A stretch of DNA of 64,000 nt from Curtobacterium sp. ZW137 (GTDB taxonomy: Bacteria; Actinomycetota; Actinomycetes; Actinomycetales; Microbacteriaceae). The position numbers and the translations under genes are program-made. Location of the stretch: contig NZ_RJKS01000004.1 in assembly GCF_003762905.1 (NCBI RefSeq), positions 372,001 through 436,000 of the forward strand, given 5' to 3'. This document shows, one piece after another, positions 32,844 to 42,478 of this stretch (position 1 is its first letter; each line of letters begins with the position of its first letter). The notes beneath the pieces are model-generated. The model was not told the DNA's origin. It saw only the letters and a program-made list of their open reading frames with translations, and did no database searches.

Positions 32844-35800
32844 ATGTCTCCCACGCCGCCCGTCATCACGTTCCCGCCCGAGCTGCCGGTCTCGCAGCGG
32901 CGGGACGACATCGCCGCAGCGATCCGCGACAACCAGGTCGTGATCGTCGCCGGTGCCACGGGCTCGGGCAAGACCACTCAGCTCCCGAAGATCGCTCTGG
33001 AGCTGGGGCGCAAGAGCATCGGTCACACGCAGCCGCGACGGATCGCCGCGCGCACGATCGCCGAGCGCGTCTCGGAAGAGCTCGGCAACGAACTCGGCGA
33101 CCTCGTCGGCTACCAGGTCCGCTTCACCGACAAGGTCAGCGCGAACACCCGGATCAAGCTGATGACCGACGGCATCCTGCTCAACGAGATCCACTTCGAC
33201 CGCGACCTGAAGCGCTACGACACGATCATCATCGACGAAGCGCACGAACGCTCCCTCACGATCGACTTCCTCCTCGGCTACCTGAAGCGGCTGCTGCCCC
33301 GGCGACCCGACCTCAAGCTGATCATCACCAGCGCCACGATCGACCCGGAGTCGTTCTCGCAGCACTTCGGCGGCGCTCCCATCATCGAGGTGTCGGGGCG
33401 GACGTACCCGGTCGAGATCCGGTACCGCCCGCTCGTGGCCGAGGACCCGGACGACGATGACGGCGACGACGACACCGACTCCCGGACCGCGGACGCCGGC
33501 AACGGGTCGGACGACCGCGACTACCTCACCGGCATCACCGACGCGCTCGACGAACTCGCGCAGGACGCCCCCGGCGACGTCCTCGTCTTCCTCTCCGGGG
33601 AGAACGAGATCCGTGACGCGCAGGACGCGATCGAGGGCAAGCGGTACCAGGGCACCGAGGTCCTCCCCCTCTACGGACGGCTCTCCGCCGCGGACCAGCA
33701 CCGGGTCTTCCAGCGCAGCGCGACACCGGGCGTCCGACGCCGTGTGGTGCTGGCGACGAACGTCGCGGAGACCTCGCTGACCGTGCCCGGGATCAAGTAC
33801 GTCATCGACACCGGCACGGCGCGCATCTCCCGGTACTCCCCGCGGGCCAAGGTGCAGCGGCTGCCGATCGAAGCGATCTCGCAGGCGAGCGCGAACCAGC
33901 GCTCCGGTCGTGCCGGCCGGACCAGTGCCGGCATCGCGATCCGGCTGTACTCCGAGGACGACTTCGGACGCCGTCCGGAGTTCACCGACCCGGAGATCCT
34001 CCGCACGAACCTCGCCGCGGTGATCCTGCAGATGATCTCCCTCGGGTTCGGGGACATCGAGTCCTTCCCGTTCCTGCAGCCGCCGGACTCCCGCGGCGTG
34101 AAGGACGGCCTCGACCTCCTCCGCGAACTCCGCGCGGTCGATGCGGCGGGCGCGATCACGAAGTCCGGCCGGCAGCTCACGCGCCTGCCGATCGATCCCC
34201 GACTCGGCCGGATGGTGCTCGAAGCCGGCAGGCAGGGCGTCGGCCGAGAAGTCGTCGCCGTCGTCTCGGCGCTGAGCATCCAGGACCCGCGCGAGCGTCC
34301 CCTGGAGCAGCGGGCGCACGCCGACCAGCTGCACGCGCGATTCGCCGATCCGACGAGCGACTTCCTGACCCTGCTCGGGTTGTGGAACTACATCGAGGAC
34401 AAGCAGGACGAGCTGTCCTCCAGTGCGTTCCGGCGCCTCTGCAAGGCCGAGTTCCTCAACTACCTCCGCATCCGCGAGTGGCAGGACCTGTACCGGCAGC
34501 TCTCGCGCGCGGCGAAGCAGGTCGGAATCCACGTCGGCAAGGAGCGCAAGGACGACCCGGACGCCGTGCACCGTTCGCTCCTCGCGGGGCTCCTCAGCCA
34601 GATCGGCCTCCGAGACCGTGAGAAGCGTGACTACCTCGGGTCCCGGAACACCCGGTTCGTCCTGTTCCCCGGCAGTGTCCTCGCGAAGAAGCAGCCTGAC
34701 GCGGTGATGGCCGCAGAGCTCGTGGAGACGAGCCGGTTGTTCGCGCGCACCGCGGCCCGGATCGACCCCGTGTGGACGGAGCAGCTCGCCGGGGACCTGC
34801 TCAAACGCACCTACGGCGAGCCGCACTGGGAGAAGAAGCAGGGCGCCGTCGTCGCGTACGAGCGCGTGACGCTCTTCGGCGTGCCGATCGTGCAGCGGCG
34901 CCGAGTGCAGTACTCCCGGATCGACCCCGTGCACTCGCGAGAACTCTTCATCCGGCATGCCCTGATCGAGGGCGAGTGGGACTCCCAGCAGGCCTTCGAC
35001 CGCGCGAACCGCAAACTCCGGAAGGAACTCGAACAGCTCGAGGAACGGACGCGTCGGCGCGACATCCTGCTCGACGACGAGAACGTCTTCGAGTTCTACG
35101 ACGCTCGGATCCCCGCCGAGATCGCGACCACCCGCGACTTCGAGGGATGGTGGCGACGGACCCGCCGCGACCAGCCCGAGCTCCTCACGATGCGTCGCGA
35201 GGACCTGCTCGACGCCTCGGCAGCGGAAGCCGCCGAGGACGACACCGAGTACCCGACCCAGTGGCGCTCCGGCGACCAGCGGCTCGCGGTGCGGTACCGC
35301 TTCGAGCCCGGCGCCGAGGACGACGGCGTCAGCGTCCAGGTCCCGCTCGCGCTTCTGCCCCGGATGCGCGAAGAAGGATTCGACTGGCAGGTCCGTGGGC
35401 TCCGCAAGGAACTCGTGACCGCGCTGATCAAGGCGCTCCCGAAGCAGATCCGGAAGAACGTCGTCCCGGCGGCCGACTGGGCCGAGAAGATCGTCGAGGA
35501 ACTCCCCGACGACGCCCCGACCACACCGACGGAGAGCTTCCGGGCCACCCTGGCGAAGACGATCCAACGGATGACCTACGTGCCGGTCTCGGAGTCGGAC
35601 TTCGACATGTCCCGGGTCCCCGCGCACCTCCTGCCGACCTACGCGGTCGTCGACGAGCGCGGTCGGCGGGTCGAAGCGGGCAAGGACCTCACTGCGCTGC
35701 AGACCAAGCTGAAGGACCGGACCCAGCAGAGCGTCGCGGCGGCCACCCAGCGACCAGGACGCCAGGGCCGTGCCGGCGGCGACGCACCGGACCGCCGCCT

Positions 35801-36686
35801 CGAACGGTCCGGCCTCACCACCTGGCCGGAGTCCGACCTGCCCGAGGTCCTCGACACCAGGCAGTCGGGCGGTGTCATCCGCGCCTACCCCGCGCTCGTC
35901 GAAGAGGGGACCGGGCCGAAGGCGACCGTCGGCGTGCAGCTGCTCGCCACCCCGGCCGATCGGTCGGTCCGGATGCCCGCGGGCGTCCGGCGACTCGTGA
36001 TGCTCGCGGTGCCCTCGCCCGTCTCGTACATCCAGTCGCACCTCACCGCCCAGGAGAAACTCGCCCTCGCGGCGAGTCCGTACCCGTCCACCAACGCCCT
36101 GTTCGACGACGTCCTCGCCGCTGTCGTCGACGCCGGGATCCGAGCGGCGCACCCTGCGGGCCTGGTCTTCACGAGGGCGGAGTTCGAGGCGGTTCGCGAT
36201 GCCGTCTCGTCGACCGTCGTCGACACGATGTTCGATGCGGTCTCGGAGGTCGCGGCCGTGCTCGCCGCCCAGCGGAAGGCCGAGCGGGCGCTCAAGCAGG
36301 CGAACAGCATGGCCCTGCTCCCGGCGTTGAACGACATGCGCCAGCAACTCGACCGGCTCGTGTTCCCCGGGTTCGTCTCCGTGGCCGGACTCGATCGGCT
36401 CCGCCGCATCCGGGTGTACCTGCAGGGCATCGAGGCCCGCGTGACGAAGCTCCTGCAGAACCCCGGCCGCGACGCCACCTGGATGCGCGAGGTCTCGGTG
36501 GCGACCGGCCGCTACGAAGACGCCGGCGGCACGTTCCCACCCGCCGTGGGATCGCACCCCGAACTCGTGCACGCCCGGTGGATGGTCGAGGAGTTCCGCC
36601 TCAGCCTCTTCGCGCAGGAACTCGGCACGGCCGAGACGGTGTCGCTGCAGCGGATCACGAAGGCGCTCGCCGCAGCATCGGCGTGA
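32844..36686 (+). CDS. hrpA: ATP-dependent RNA helicase HrpA
   Basis: A 1280-residue DEAH-box helicase. Walker A GATGSGKTTQ is at 37-46, DEAH at 131-134, SAT at 163-165, and motif VI QRSGRAGRT about 390. The helicase core is followed by the HA2 and OB-fold regions and the long DUF3418 C-terminal part that marks HrpA. An acidic insert (about eight Asp and Glu, near 200) interrupts the core. Start: ATG 32844, with ATG 32838 also possible; TATCCT is at 32829-32834. It likely remodels mRNA or ribosomes during stalls. Its antisense strand has an accidental long open frame. Confidence 0.95.
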   Translation: MSPTPPVITFPPELPVSQRRDDIAAAIRDNQVVIVAGATGSGKTTQLPKIALELGRKSIGHTQPRRIAARTIAERVSEELGNELGDLVGYQVRFTDKVSANTRIKLMTDGILLNEIHFDRDLKRYDTIIIDEAHERSLTIDFLLGYLKRLLPRRPDLKLIITSATIDPESFSQHFGGAPIIEVSGRTYPVEIRYRPLVAEDPDDDDGDDDTDSRTADAGNGSDDRDYLTGITDALDELAQDAPGDVLVFLSGENEIRDAQDAIEGKRYQGTEVLPLYGRLSAADQHRVFQRSATPGVRRRVVLATNVAETSLTVPGIKYVIDTGTARISRYSPRAKVQRLPIEAISQASANQRSGRAGRTSAGIAIRLYSEDDFGRRPEFTDPEILRTNLAAVILQMISLGFGDIESFPFLQPPDSRGVKDGLDLLRELRAVDAAGAITKSGRQLTRLPIDPRLGRMVLEAGRQGVGREVVAVVSALSIQDPRERPLEQRAHADQLHARFADPTSDFLTLLGLWNYIEDKQDELSSSAFRRLCKAEFLNYLRIREWQDLYRQLSRAAKQVGIHVGKERKDDPDAVHRSLLAGLLSQIGLRDREKRDYLGSRNTRFVLFPGSVLAKKQPDAVMAAELVETSRLFARTAARIDPVWTEQLAGDLLKRTYGEPHWEKKQGAVVAYERVTLFGVPIVQRRRVQYSRIDPVHSRELFIRHALIEGEWDSQQAFDRANRKLRKELEQLEERTRRRDILLDDENVFEFYDARIPAEIATTRDFEGWWRRTRRDQPELLTMRREDLLDASAAEAAEDDTEYPTQWRSGDQRLAVRYRFEPGAEDDGVSVQVPLALLPRMREEGFDWQVRGLRKELVTALIKALPKQIRKNVVPAADWAEKIVEELPDDAPTTPTESFRATLAKTIQRMTYVPVSESDFDMSRVPAHLLPTYAVVDERGRRVEAGKDLTALQTKLKDRTQQSVAAATQRPGRQGRAGGDAPDRRLERSGLTTWPESDLPEVLDTRQSGGVIRAYPALVEEGTGPKATVGVQLLATPADRSVRMPAGVRRLVMLAVPSPVSYIQSHLTAQEKLALAASPYPSTNALFDDVLAAVVDAGIRAAHPAGLVFTRAEFEAVRDAVSSTVVDTMFDAVSEVAAVLAAQRKAERALKQANSMALLPALNDMRQQLDRLVFPGFVSVAGLDRLRRIRVYLQGIEARVTKLLQNPGRDATWMREVSVATGRYEDAGGTFPPAVGSHPELVHARWMVEEFRLSLFAQELGTAETVSLQRITKALAAASA

Positions 36687-36749
36687 TCGGGGCTCGCCCT
36701 CCGCGCCGCTGACCCAGTACTGTCGGTCGCACGGACGAGGGGAGCCCCG

Positions 36750-37502
36750 ATGTCGGACGACACGAGGCGGTACGGCAACGCGATCGAACGCGCCGACGGG
36801 CAGGACTTCCCGTTCTACGACGGTGACCCGATCCCGATCCCCGCCTGGCAGTGGATCACGATCGTCGTCGCGTGCGTGGTCGGCATCACGGTCCTGAGCT
36901 TCTATCCCGCAGCTGACAACGTGCAGTCACTGGTTCCCCGCTTCCTGTTCACCGCGATCCCGCTCGCCGTGTTCATCGCCTTCACGAAGCAGTACTGGTC
37001 GCGGATCTTCCGACGCACGACCGGCCGGGACGTCGGGCTCATGGTGCTCTTCGCGATCGCGAACATCATCGTGACCTTCGCCGTCGGAATCATCGTCAAG
37101 GCGGTCTTCGGCGCGACCGCGAACGCCGCAACCGACGGCATCCACGGCGCCGGACAACTCGTGGCGTTCTACGTCGGGACCGCGATCCAGCTCTTCGGCG
37201 AGGAGCTCTTCACGATCCTGCCGTTCCTGGCCGTCCTGTCGCTGTGCCACCGCATCGGACTCACGAGGACGCAGGCGATCCTCATCGCCTGGCTCGCGAC
37301 CGCCGTCTGGTTCGGCGCCGCGCACCTGCCGACCTACGGGTGGAACTTCGCCCAGGCGTTCCTGATCATCGGCGTCGCGCGCCTCGTGCTGACGCTCGCG
37401 TACATCCGGACCAAGAACATCGCGGTGAGCACCGGCGCACACATCCTGAACGACTGGGTCATCTTCACGGCCACGATGCTCGCAGCGGCGGCCCGACCGT
37501 GA
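36750..37502 (+). CDS. CPBP-family intramembrane protein (divergent protease motif)
   Basis: A 250-residue protein with about seven hydrophobic helices after a 30-residue cytoplasmic tail. The CPBP/Abi motifs appear as GEELFTILPF (E-E pair), FGAAHLP (F-x-x-x-H) and HILND. The arginine normally three residues past the glutamate pair (EExxxR) is missing, so catalytic activity is doubtful. The ribosome binding site is GAGGGGAG. Its stop overlaps the start of the VOC gene (GTGA). Homologues cleave CAAX-type or bacteriocin substrates; the role here is not known. Confidence 0.78.
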   Translation: MSDDTRRYGNAIERADGQDFPFYDGDPIPIPAWQWITIVVACVVGITVLSFYPAADNVQSLVPRFLFTAIPLAVFIAFTKQYWSRIFRRTTGRDVGLMVLFAIANIIVTFAVGIIVKAVFGATANAATDGIHGAGQLVAFYVGTAIQLFGEELFTILPFLAVLSLCHRIGLTRTQAILIAWLATAVWFGAAHLPTYGWNFAQAFLIIGVARLVLTLAYIRTKNIAVSTGAHILNDWVIFTATMLAAAARP

Positions 37503-37867
37503 TCGGCTCGCTGGACGTCATCGTCCTCGACTGCCCGGACACCCGGGTCCTCGCGCGGTTCTACGCCGAACTCCTCGGCGGCGAGATCGTCGAGTACGAA
37601 GACGACTGGGCAGAGGTCGTGCTGCCGATCGAGGGCTCCCGGCCGATCGTCGCCTTCCAGCGCGTCGACGAGTACCGCGCCCCGGTGTGGCCGGGCCAGG
37701 ACGTCCCCCAGCAGATCCACCTCGACGTCAAGGTGGACGACCTCGACGTGGCCGAGGCCGCGGTCCTCGCCATCGGCGCGACGAGTACCGGCTCCGGGAC
37801 CGAGACGTTCCGGGTGTTCCTCGACCCGGCGGGGCACCCGTTCTGCCTCATCCACCCGAACGACTGA
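37499..37867 (+). CDS. VOC (glyoxalase/bleomycin-resistance) family protein
   Basis: A 122-residue single-domain protein of the vicinal-oxygen-chelate fold. LDVIVLDCPDTRVLARFYAELLGG is the typical first beta-alpha unit, and HLDVKVDDLD and VFLDPAGHPFCLIHP form the second, with His and Glu/Asp positions suited to a metal site. The GTG start overlaps the CPBP stop. Family members act in antibiotic resistance or dioxygenation; no specific substrate is suggested. A phosphotransferase gene follows 14 bases later in the same run. Confidence 0.85.
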   Translation: MIGSLDVIVLDCPDTRVLARFYAELLGGEIVEYEDDWAEVVLPIEGSRPIVAFQRVDEYRAPVWPGQDVPQQIHLDVKVDDLDVAEAAVLAIGATSTGSGTETFRVFLDPAGHPFCLIHPND

Positions 37868-37881
37868 GCCGCGCCGCCCGC

Positions 37882-38754
37882 GTGTCCGATCTCGTCGACG
37901 ACGTCGCCCGTGCCACCGGTCTGGCGCTGCGCGGACTCGGTTCGCTGCCGGGCGGCGAGCAGGGTGGTGCGCTCCTCGTCGAGGACGCCGACCGCCAGCG
38001 CTTCGTCGTCACCGTGCAGCACGAGCCGTGGAAGGTGCAGCGGTTGCTGGCCGCGGTTCCGGTGATGCGCGACGCCGTCGCCCGTGGCTGGCCGGCTGCT
38101 GCGTGGCTGTCCGCCGGGTCGCTCCCGGATGGCGGCGCCTTCGTCCTCCAGGAACACCTGGACGCCGAGCCGATCCTGCGCCTCGACGAGGACACCGCCC
38201 GAGCGGTCGTCGCCGCGAACCGACTGCAGACCGAGATCGGTTCCGCGGGCGCGTTCGACGACAGCGCCCAACTGCTCGCAGTCCTGACCGACCACCCGTG
38301 GCGAACCGCGGTCGCACAGCGGACGTCCATCGGCGCGCTGGTGGTCGAGCGGGCGGAGCGGCTGCACCGAACGCACGGGACGGCCGTCCTCCCGGTCGAT
38401 GACGTGGTGCACGGTGACTACAGCGGCGGGAACCTCCTCCGGGAGACGGGCGGGCGCATCCGGTTCGTGGACACGGAGACCGTGAGCCGTGGGACCCGCG
38501 TCCGGGACCTCGCCGACCTGTACCGCCAGGACGCGATCGCGTCCCGACCAGCGAGCGCGTCCCAGCCCGCGCTCACCGCCGAGCAGGTCCTCCAGGACGA
38601 GGCGGTCGCGGCAGCCGGTCCCGCGGTGTTCGCCACGTGCCTCGCCGCGGTGAGCATCAACAACCTCGCCTGGTGGGCGGAACACCCCTCCCCGGACGAG
38701 TTCGACCGGGTGTGCACCCGCGTGCTCGCCCTCCTCGCCCGCCTGTCCCCCTGA
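37882..38754 (+). CDS. Aminoglycoside-phosphotransferase-fold kinase
   Basis: A 290-residue protein with the APH/protein-kinase-like fold. The catalytic loop is VVHGDYSGGNLL (H-x-D-x-x-x-x-N type), followed by RFVDTETV with the metal-binding aspartate. The N-terminal lobe with a lysine-type strand is less clear. These enzymes phosphorylate aminoglycosides, choline or other small molecules, and the substrate cannot be told here. GTG 37882 is the start; it follows the VOC stop by 14 bases, so the three genes CPBP-VOC-APH form one run. Confidence 0.8.
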   Translation: MSDLVDDVARATGLALRGLGSLPGGEQGGALLVEDADRQRFVVTVQHEPWKVQRLLAAVPVMRDAVARGWPAAAWLSAGSLPDGGAFVLQEHLDAEPILRLDEDTARAVVAANRLQTEIGSAGAFDDSAQLLAVLTDHPWRTAVAQRTSIGALVVERAERLHRTHGTAVLPVDDVVHGDYSGGNLLRETGGRIRFVDTETVSRGTRVRDLADLYRQDAIASRPASASQPALTAEQVLQDEAVAAAGPAVFATCLAAVSINNLAWWAEHPSPDEFDRVCTRVLALLARLSP

Positions 38755-38838
38755 CACGTGCCACGCCCGCACACCGCCCCGCCAGGGCCCGCACGTATGA
38801 TCCGAGACACCCACTCGTCATCGGAGACGGAGGCCGGC

Positions 38839-40530
38839 ATGACCAGCACCCAGCCCAGCGCCAGCATCACCAGCAGCGCCACCCGACCGACCGGGGCCAC
38901 GGCCTCCGTCGCCGCGATCCTCGCCGAGTCCGCCAGGCGGTACCCGGACGACGTCGCGGTCATCGTCGGGGAGCAGCGGACCACGTACGCCGAGCTCTGG
39001 GACGAGACCCTCGCGTACGCCGGCGCGCTGCGGGCGGCGGGCGTGACCGAGGGGTCCCGTGTCGCGATGCTCGTGCCGAACGTCGCCGACTTCGCCCGCG
39101 TGTACTACGCGACGCTGGCGCTCGGCGCCGTCGCGGTCCCGGTGCACGCGCTCCTGAAGCGTCGCGAGGTCGAGTACGTGCTGCGCGACAGCGGCGCGAT
39201 GCTGCTCGTCTGTGCGGCTCCGCTGCTCGGGGAGGGCGCCGCCGGGGCAGCACTCGCGGGCATCGAGGTGGTGACCGTGCTCGCACCACCCACGGACAGC
39301 GCCGCGACCGGCCAGACCGGCGAGCCCGGCCAGACCGGCGCGCCCGGCCAGGAGACCACCACGCCAGCGCGCTTGGAAGACCTCGCCGCCCAGGCAGACC
39401 CCCTCGACACCTACGTCCCCCGCGACCCGTTCGACACCGCGACGATCCTCTACACGAGCGGCACCACCGGCAAGCCCAAGGGTGCCGAGGGTACGCACTT
39501 CGCCCTGCTCGAGCAGGTGAACACGAACCTGATGAGCACGTTCGACATGCGGCGCGGCGACGTGCTGCTCGGCGCGCTCCCGCTGTTCCACACGTTCGGC
39601 CAGACCTGCACGATGAACACCGGGTTCCGCGCCGGCGCGACGATCGTGATGCTGCCGAAGTTCGACGGCGACTCCGCGCTCGCGGCGATGGTGGAGCACG
39701 GGTGCGAGATCTTCATGGGCGTCCCGACGATGTACATGGCGCTGCTCGACGCCGCCACCCGGAGCGATGCGCGACCGGCGCTCCGCTACGCGATCTCCGG
39801 CGGCGCCTCGCTGCCGCTCGCGGTCCTCGAGCGGTTCCAGACCGTCTACGACGCCCCGATCCACGAGGGGTACGGCCTCACCGAGACCTCTCCGGTCGCG
39901 ACCTTCAACCACGTCGGGCGCGCGCCCCACCCGGGCACGATCGGCACGCCGATCTGGGGTGTGGACGTCGAGATCGCCGATGCGGAGACGCGTGATGCGA
40001 TCGTGCTGCTGCCGCGCGGTGAGATCGGCGAGCTGGTGATCCGCGGGCACAACCTGATGAAGGGGTACCTCGACCGTCCGGACGACACCGCCGAGGCGAT
40101 CGTCGACGGCTGGTTCCGCACCGGCGACCTCGGCACGAAGGACGACGAGGGCTACCTCACGATCGTGGACCGGACGAAGGACATGATCATCCGGAACGGC
40201 TACAACGTGTACCCGCGCCAGGTCGAGGAGGTCCTCGCGACGCACCCCGACGTCACCATGGCCGCCGTCTTCGGGGTGGCCCACGAGGTGCACGGCCAGG
40301 AGATCGAGGCGGCCGTCGTGCTGCGTCCCGACGCGACCGCGACCCCGGAGGAGCTCGTGCAGTTCGTCGCCGACGAGATCGCCGCCTACAAGTTCCCCCG
40401 CGTCGTGCACGTCGTCGACGCGCTCCCGCTGGGCCCCAGCGGCAAGGTGCTGAAGCGTGACCTCGTCGAGCGGTTCAGCGGGCAGGAACCGGCCGCCAGG
40501 AGCACCGAGCAGGAGCCGGCCACCGCATGA
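38839..40530 (+). CDS. Long-chain fatty-acid-CoA ligase-like AMP-forming synthetase
   Basis: A 563-residue adenylate-forming enzyme. The P-loop YTSGTTGKPKGAEGTH is at 205-220, GYGLTETSP is the adenine motif, GWFRTGDLG and the hinge DRTKDMIIRNGYNVYPRQVEE follow, and PSGKVLKRDL holds the catalytic lysine. An insert GQTGEPGQTGAPGQ at 158-171 is a collagen-like repeat unusual in the family. ATG 38839 has a GGAGG site six bases upstream and a TATGAT -10 at 38796-38801, so this gene, unlike many here, has a leader. Coupled to the deaminase gene (ATGA). Substrate is probably a medium or long-chain acid. Confidence 0.88.
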   Translation: MTSTQPSASITSSATRPTGATASVAAILAESARRYPDDVAVIVGEQRTTYAELWDETLAYAGALRAAGVTEGSRVAMLVPNVADFARVYYATLALGAVAVPVHALLKRREVEYVLRDSGAMLLVCAAPLLGEGAAGAALAGIEVVTVLAPPTDSAATGQTGEPGQTGAPGQETTTPARLEDLAAQADPLDTYVPRDPFDTATILYTSGTTGKPKGAEGTHFALLEQVNTNLMSTFDMRRGDVLLGALPLFHTFGQTCTMNTGFRAGATIVMLPKFDGDSALAAMVEHGCEIFMGVPTMYMALLDAATRSDARPALRYAISGGASLPLAVLERFQTVYDAPIHEGYGLTETSPVATFNHVGRAPHPGTIGTPIWGVDVEIADAETRDAIVLLPRGEIGELVIRGHNLMKGYLDRPDDTAEAIVDGWFRTGDLGTKDDEGYLTIVDRTKDMIIRNGYNVYPRQVEEVLATHPDVTMAAVFGVAHEVHGQEIEAAVVLRPDATATPEELVQFVADEIAAYKFPRVVHVVDALPLGPSGKVLKRDLVERFSGQEPAARSTEQEPATA

Positions 40531-41012
40531 GCACGCCGGAGACCGACACCCGGTTCACGGAGCGCGTGGTCGCACGCGCGCTCACGAACGTCCGCGAGGG
40601 CGGCAAGCCCTTCGCCTGCCTGATCGTCCGCGACGGCAAGGTCGTCGTCGAGGCCGCGAACCTCGTCACACAGACCGGCGACCCGACGGCGCACGCCGAG
40701 ATCACCGCGATCCGGCTCGCTGCCGAGATGGGGATCACCGACCTGGCCGGGCTCGACGTCTACGTGACCGCGTACCCCTGCCCGATGTGCCTGGGCGCGC
40801 TCTACTACGCGCAGCCGGCCCGTGTCGTCTTCGCGGCGACCCGCGACCAGGAGTCCGAGCACTACGAGGACGGCAACCGGCTGATGTCGCTCGACTCGTT
40901 CTACGGCGAGTACACGAAGCCCGCGCACGAACGGTCGCTGCCGTCCGAACAGGTCCCCACCGAGGACCCGACACTGCCGTTCCGGCAGTGGACGGCCCTG
41001 CACTCCGACTGA
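40527..41012 (+). CDS. Nucleoside/guanine deaminase (CMP/dCMP-type zinc enzyme)
   Basis: A 161-residue cytidine-deaminase-fold enzyme. HAE at 56-58 and PCPMC at 84-88 are the zinc ligands and catalytic glutamate (H56, E58, C85, C88). The surrounding AFxCLIVRDGKVV start and PARVVFAATRDQ stretch resemble guanine deaminase (GuaD/YtfH-like) and tRNA-adenosine-deaminase-like proteins. Length suits a free-base or nucleoside deaminase. The ATG overlaps the stop of the acyl-CoA ligase gene, so it is the second gene of the unit. Confidence 0.83.
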   Translation: MSTPETDTRFTERVVARALTNVREGGKPFACLIVRDGKVVVEAANLVTQTGDPTAHAEITAIRLAAEMGITDLAGLDVYVTAYPCPMCLGALYYAQPARVVFAATRDQESEHYEDGNRLMSLDSFYGEYTKPAHERSLPSEQVPTEDPTLPFRQWTALHSD

Positions 41013-41013
41013 C

Positions 41014-41969
41014 GTGACGCACCTCCATCCGGAGCCGTACCGCACGACGACCATCGAGACCGACGACGGCGCCTCGTTGTACGTCGAGGAGAGCGGCACA
41101 CCCGACGGCGTCCCCGCACTGTGGCTGCACGGCGGCCCCGGCGGGTCCCTCGGGTCCGGTTGGTACCGCACGCACTTCGACCCGAGCCGGTACCGCCTGG
41201 TCGGGATCGATCAGCGTGGCAGCGGGCGCAGCACCCCGGGTGTGCTCGACGCACGCGAGCGGCTCGCCGAACACACGACACAGCGCCTGATCACGGACAT
41301 CGAGCAGGTCCGGCAGGCACTCGGCATCGGCTCGTGGGTCGTCGCGGGTGTCTCCTGGGGCACGACCCTCGCGCTGGCCTACGCGCTCGAACACCGGGAG
41401 CGGGTCCGCGCGCTGGCGCTCCTGGCGGTCACGACGACGAGTCGCGAGGAAGTGGACTGGATCACCGAGGGCATCGGCCGGGTCTTCCCGGAGGACTGGG
41501 ACCGGTTCGAGCAGGCCTCGCACCGCACCCCCGGCGAGCGGGTCGTCGACGCCTACGCGCGTCGCCTGGCCGGCGAGGACGCGGCGGACCGCGCGCTCGC
41601 CGCCGCGGAGTGGGACCGCTGGGAGAGCGTCCACGTCTCGCTCGACGCTCCGGCGATCCGTGGGCTGGGTCACGCCGGCCTGGAGGCTCGGGAAGTGTTC
41701 GCCACGCTCGTCACCCGGTACTGGGCGAACGACGGGTTCCTCGGTGCGGACCGAGCGATCGCGTCGCGCATCGCCGAACTCGCCGACCTGCCTGCCGCGC
41801 TCGTCCACGGCGGCGCGACGTCAGCGGACCCGCGATCACACCGTGGCGGCTGCACCGCCGCTGGCCGGCGAGCACGCTGACGATCGTCGAGGACGAAGCA
41901 CACGGCGGACCGGGCGAGAGCGCAGCACTGACCGCGGCGCTCGATCGCTTCGCCGCACAGATCCCCTAG
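41014..41969 (+). pseudogene. Proline iminopeptidase-like hydrolase, disrupted by a one-base frameshift
   Basis: An alpha/beta hydrolase of the proline iminopeptidase type. The frame from GTG 41014 holds WLHGGPGGS (oxyanion), DQRGSGRS, GVSWGTTLALAYA (nucleophile Ser in GxSxG) and continues through VHGG near 41812, where the protein turns into an unrelated tail that stops at 41880. The family's expected end, with DVSGP, the catalytic His region EDEAHGGPGES and a stop at 41969, is in the next frame. Losing one base around 41807-41816 explains both (HGR...DVSGP would be restored by one extra C or G). Either the gene is inactive or this is a sequence error. Confidence 0.8.
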
Positions 41970-42475
41970 TCCGCGGACGGCTGCCGCAACCATGCGACGA
42001 CGGCGTCCAGCGTCGGTTCGTACCCGTCCGTCGTGTCGACCTCGAGCACCGGGACGCCGAGTTCGAGCGGCGAGGACACCCGCGGCAGGTTCCCGAGCAC
42101 CCGCGCGTTCAGCGTGTCGTCGTGGCCGCGGGCGACGAACCGCTCGTGTGCGAGCGCCGTCACGCAGTGCACGTTCCGCACGGCCCCGACGGGCTCCAGG
42201 AACTCCCGCACCTCGGCCTCGGACTGGTCCCGGTAGAGCGTTGCTTCCGCGATCACGCTGCACCCGGCACCGGCGTACGCAGCGGTGGCCGTCCAGAACA
42301 GTCGAACCCCGTGCGGCACCACCTCGTCACGTGCGAGCGATCCGCCCGCCATCAGCCCGGCGTACAGCTCGTCGCGGTGCACCTGCGGCCACCCGAGCTC
42401 CGCGGCGAGCGCCGCCGCCAGCGTCGACTTCCCGCTGCCGGGTGCGCCGCTCAGGAGCGCGATCGTGGCCGGCAC
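41966..42475 (-). CDS. Small AAA/P-loop kinase-like protein
   Basis: A 169-residue nucleotide-binding protein. Walker A GAPGSGKST is at 10-18, followed by VHRDELYAG (acidic and basic substrate-binding region), IAEATLYRDQ with a Walker B-like acidic position, and an Arg/His-rich lid (HERFVARGHDD). It resembles zeta-toxin-related or gluconate-kinase-like small kinases. Its stop codon overlaps the stop of the frameshifted hydrolase (cTAGt). A YbaK gene lies three bases upstream on the same strand, so both may be expressed together. The substrate is unknown. Confidence 0.75.
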   Translation of the reverse strand: MPATIALLSGAPGSGKSTLAAALAAELGWPQVHRDELYAGLMAGGSLARDEVVPHGVRLFWTATAAYAGAGCSVIAEATLYRDQSEAEVREFLEPVGAVRNVHCVTALAHERFVARGHDDTLNARVLGNLPRVSSPLELGVPVLEVDTTDGYEPTLDAVVAWLRQPSAD

Positions 42476-42478
42476 CGC

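Noticed and set aside
32793..36572. A 1259-codon reverse frame opposite hrpA
   Set aside because: It is the complement of hrpA codons with no start signal or protein motif; the forward frame has every helicase motif.
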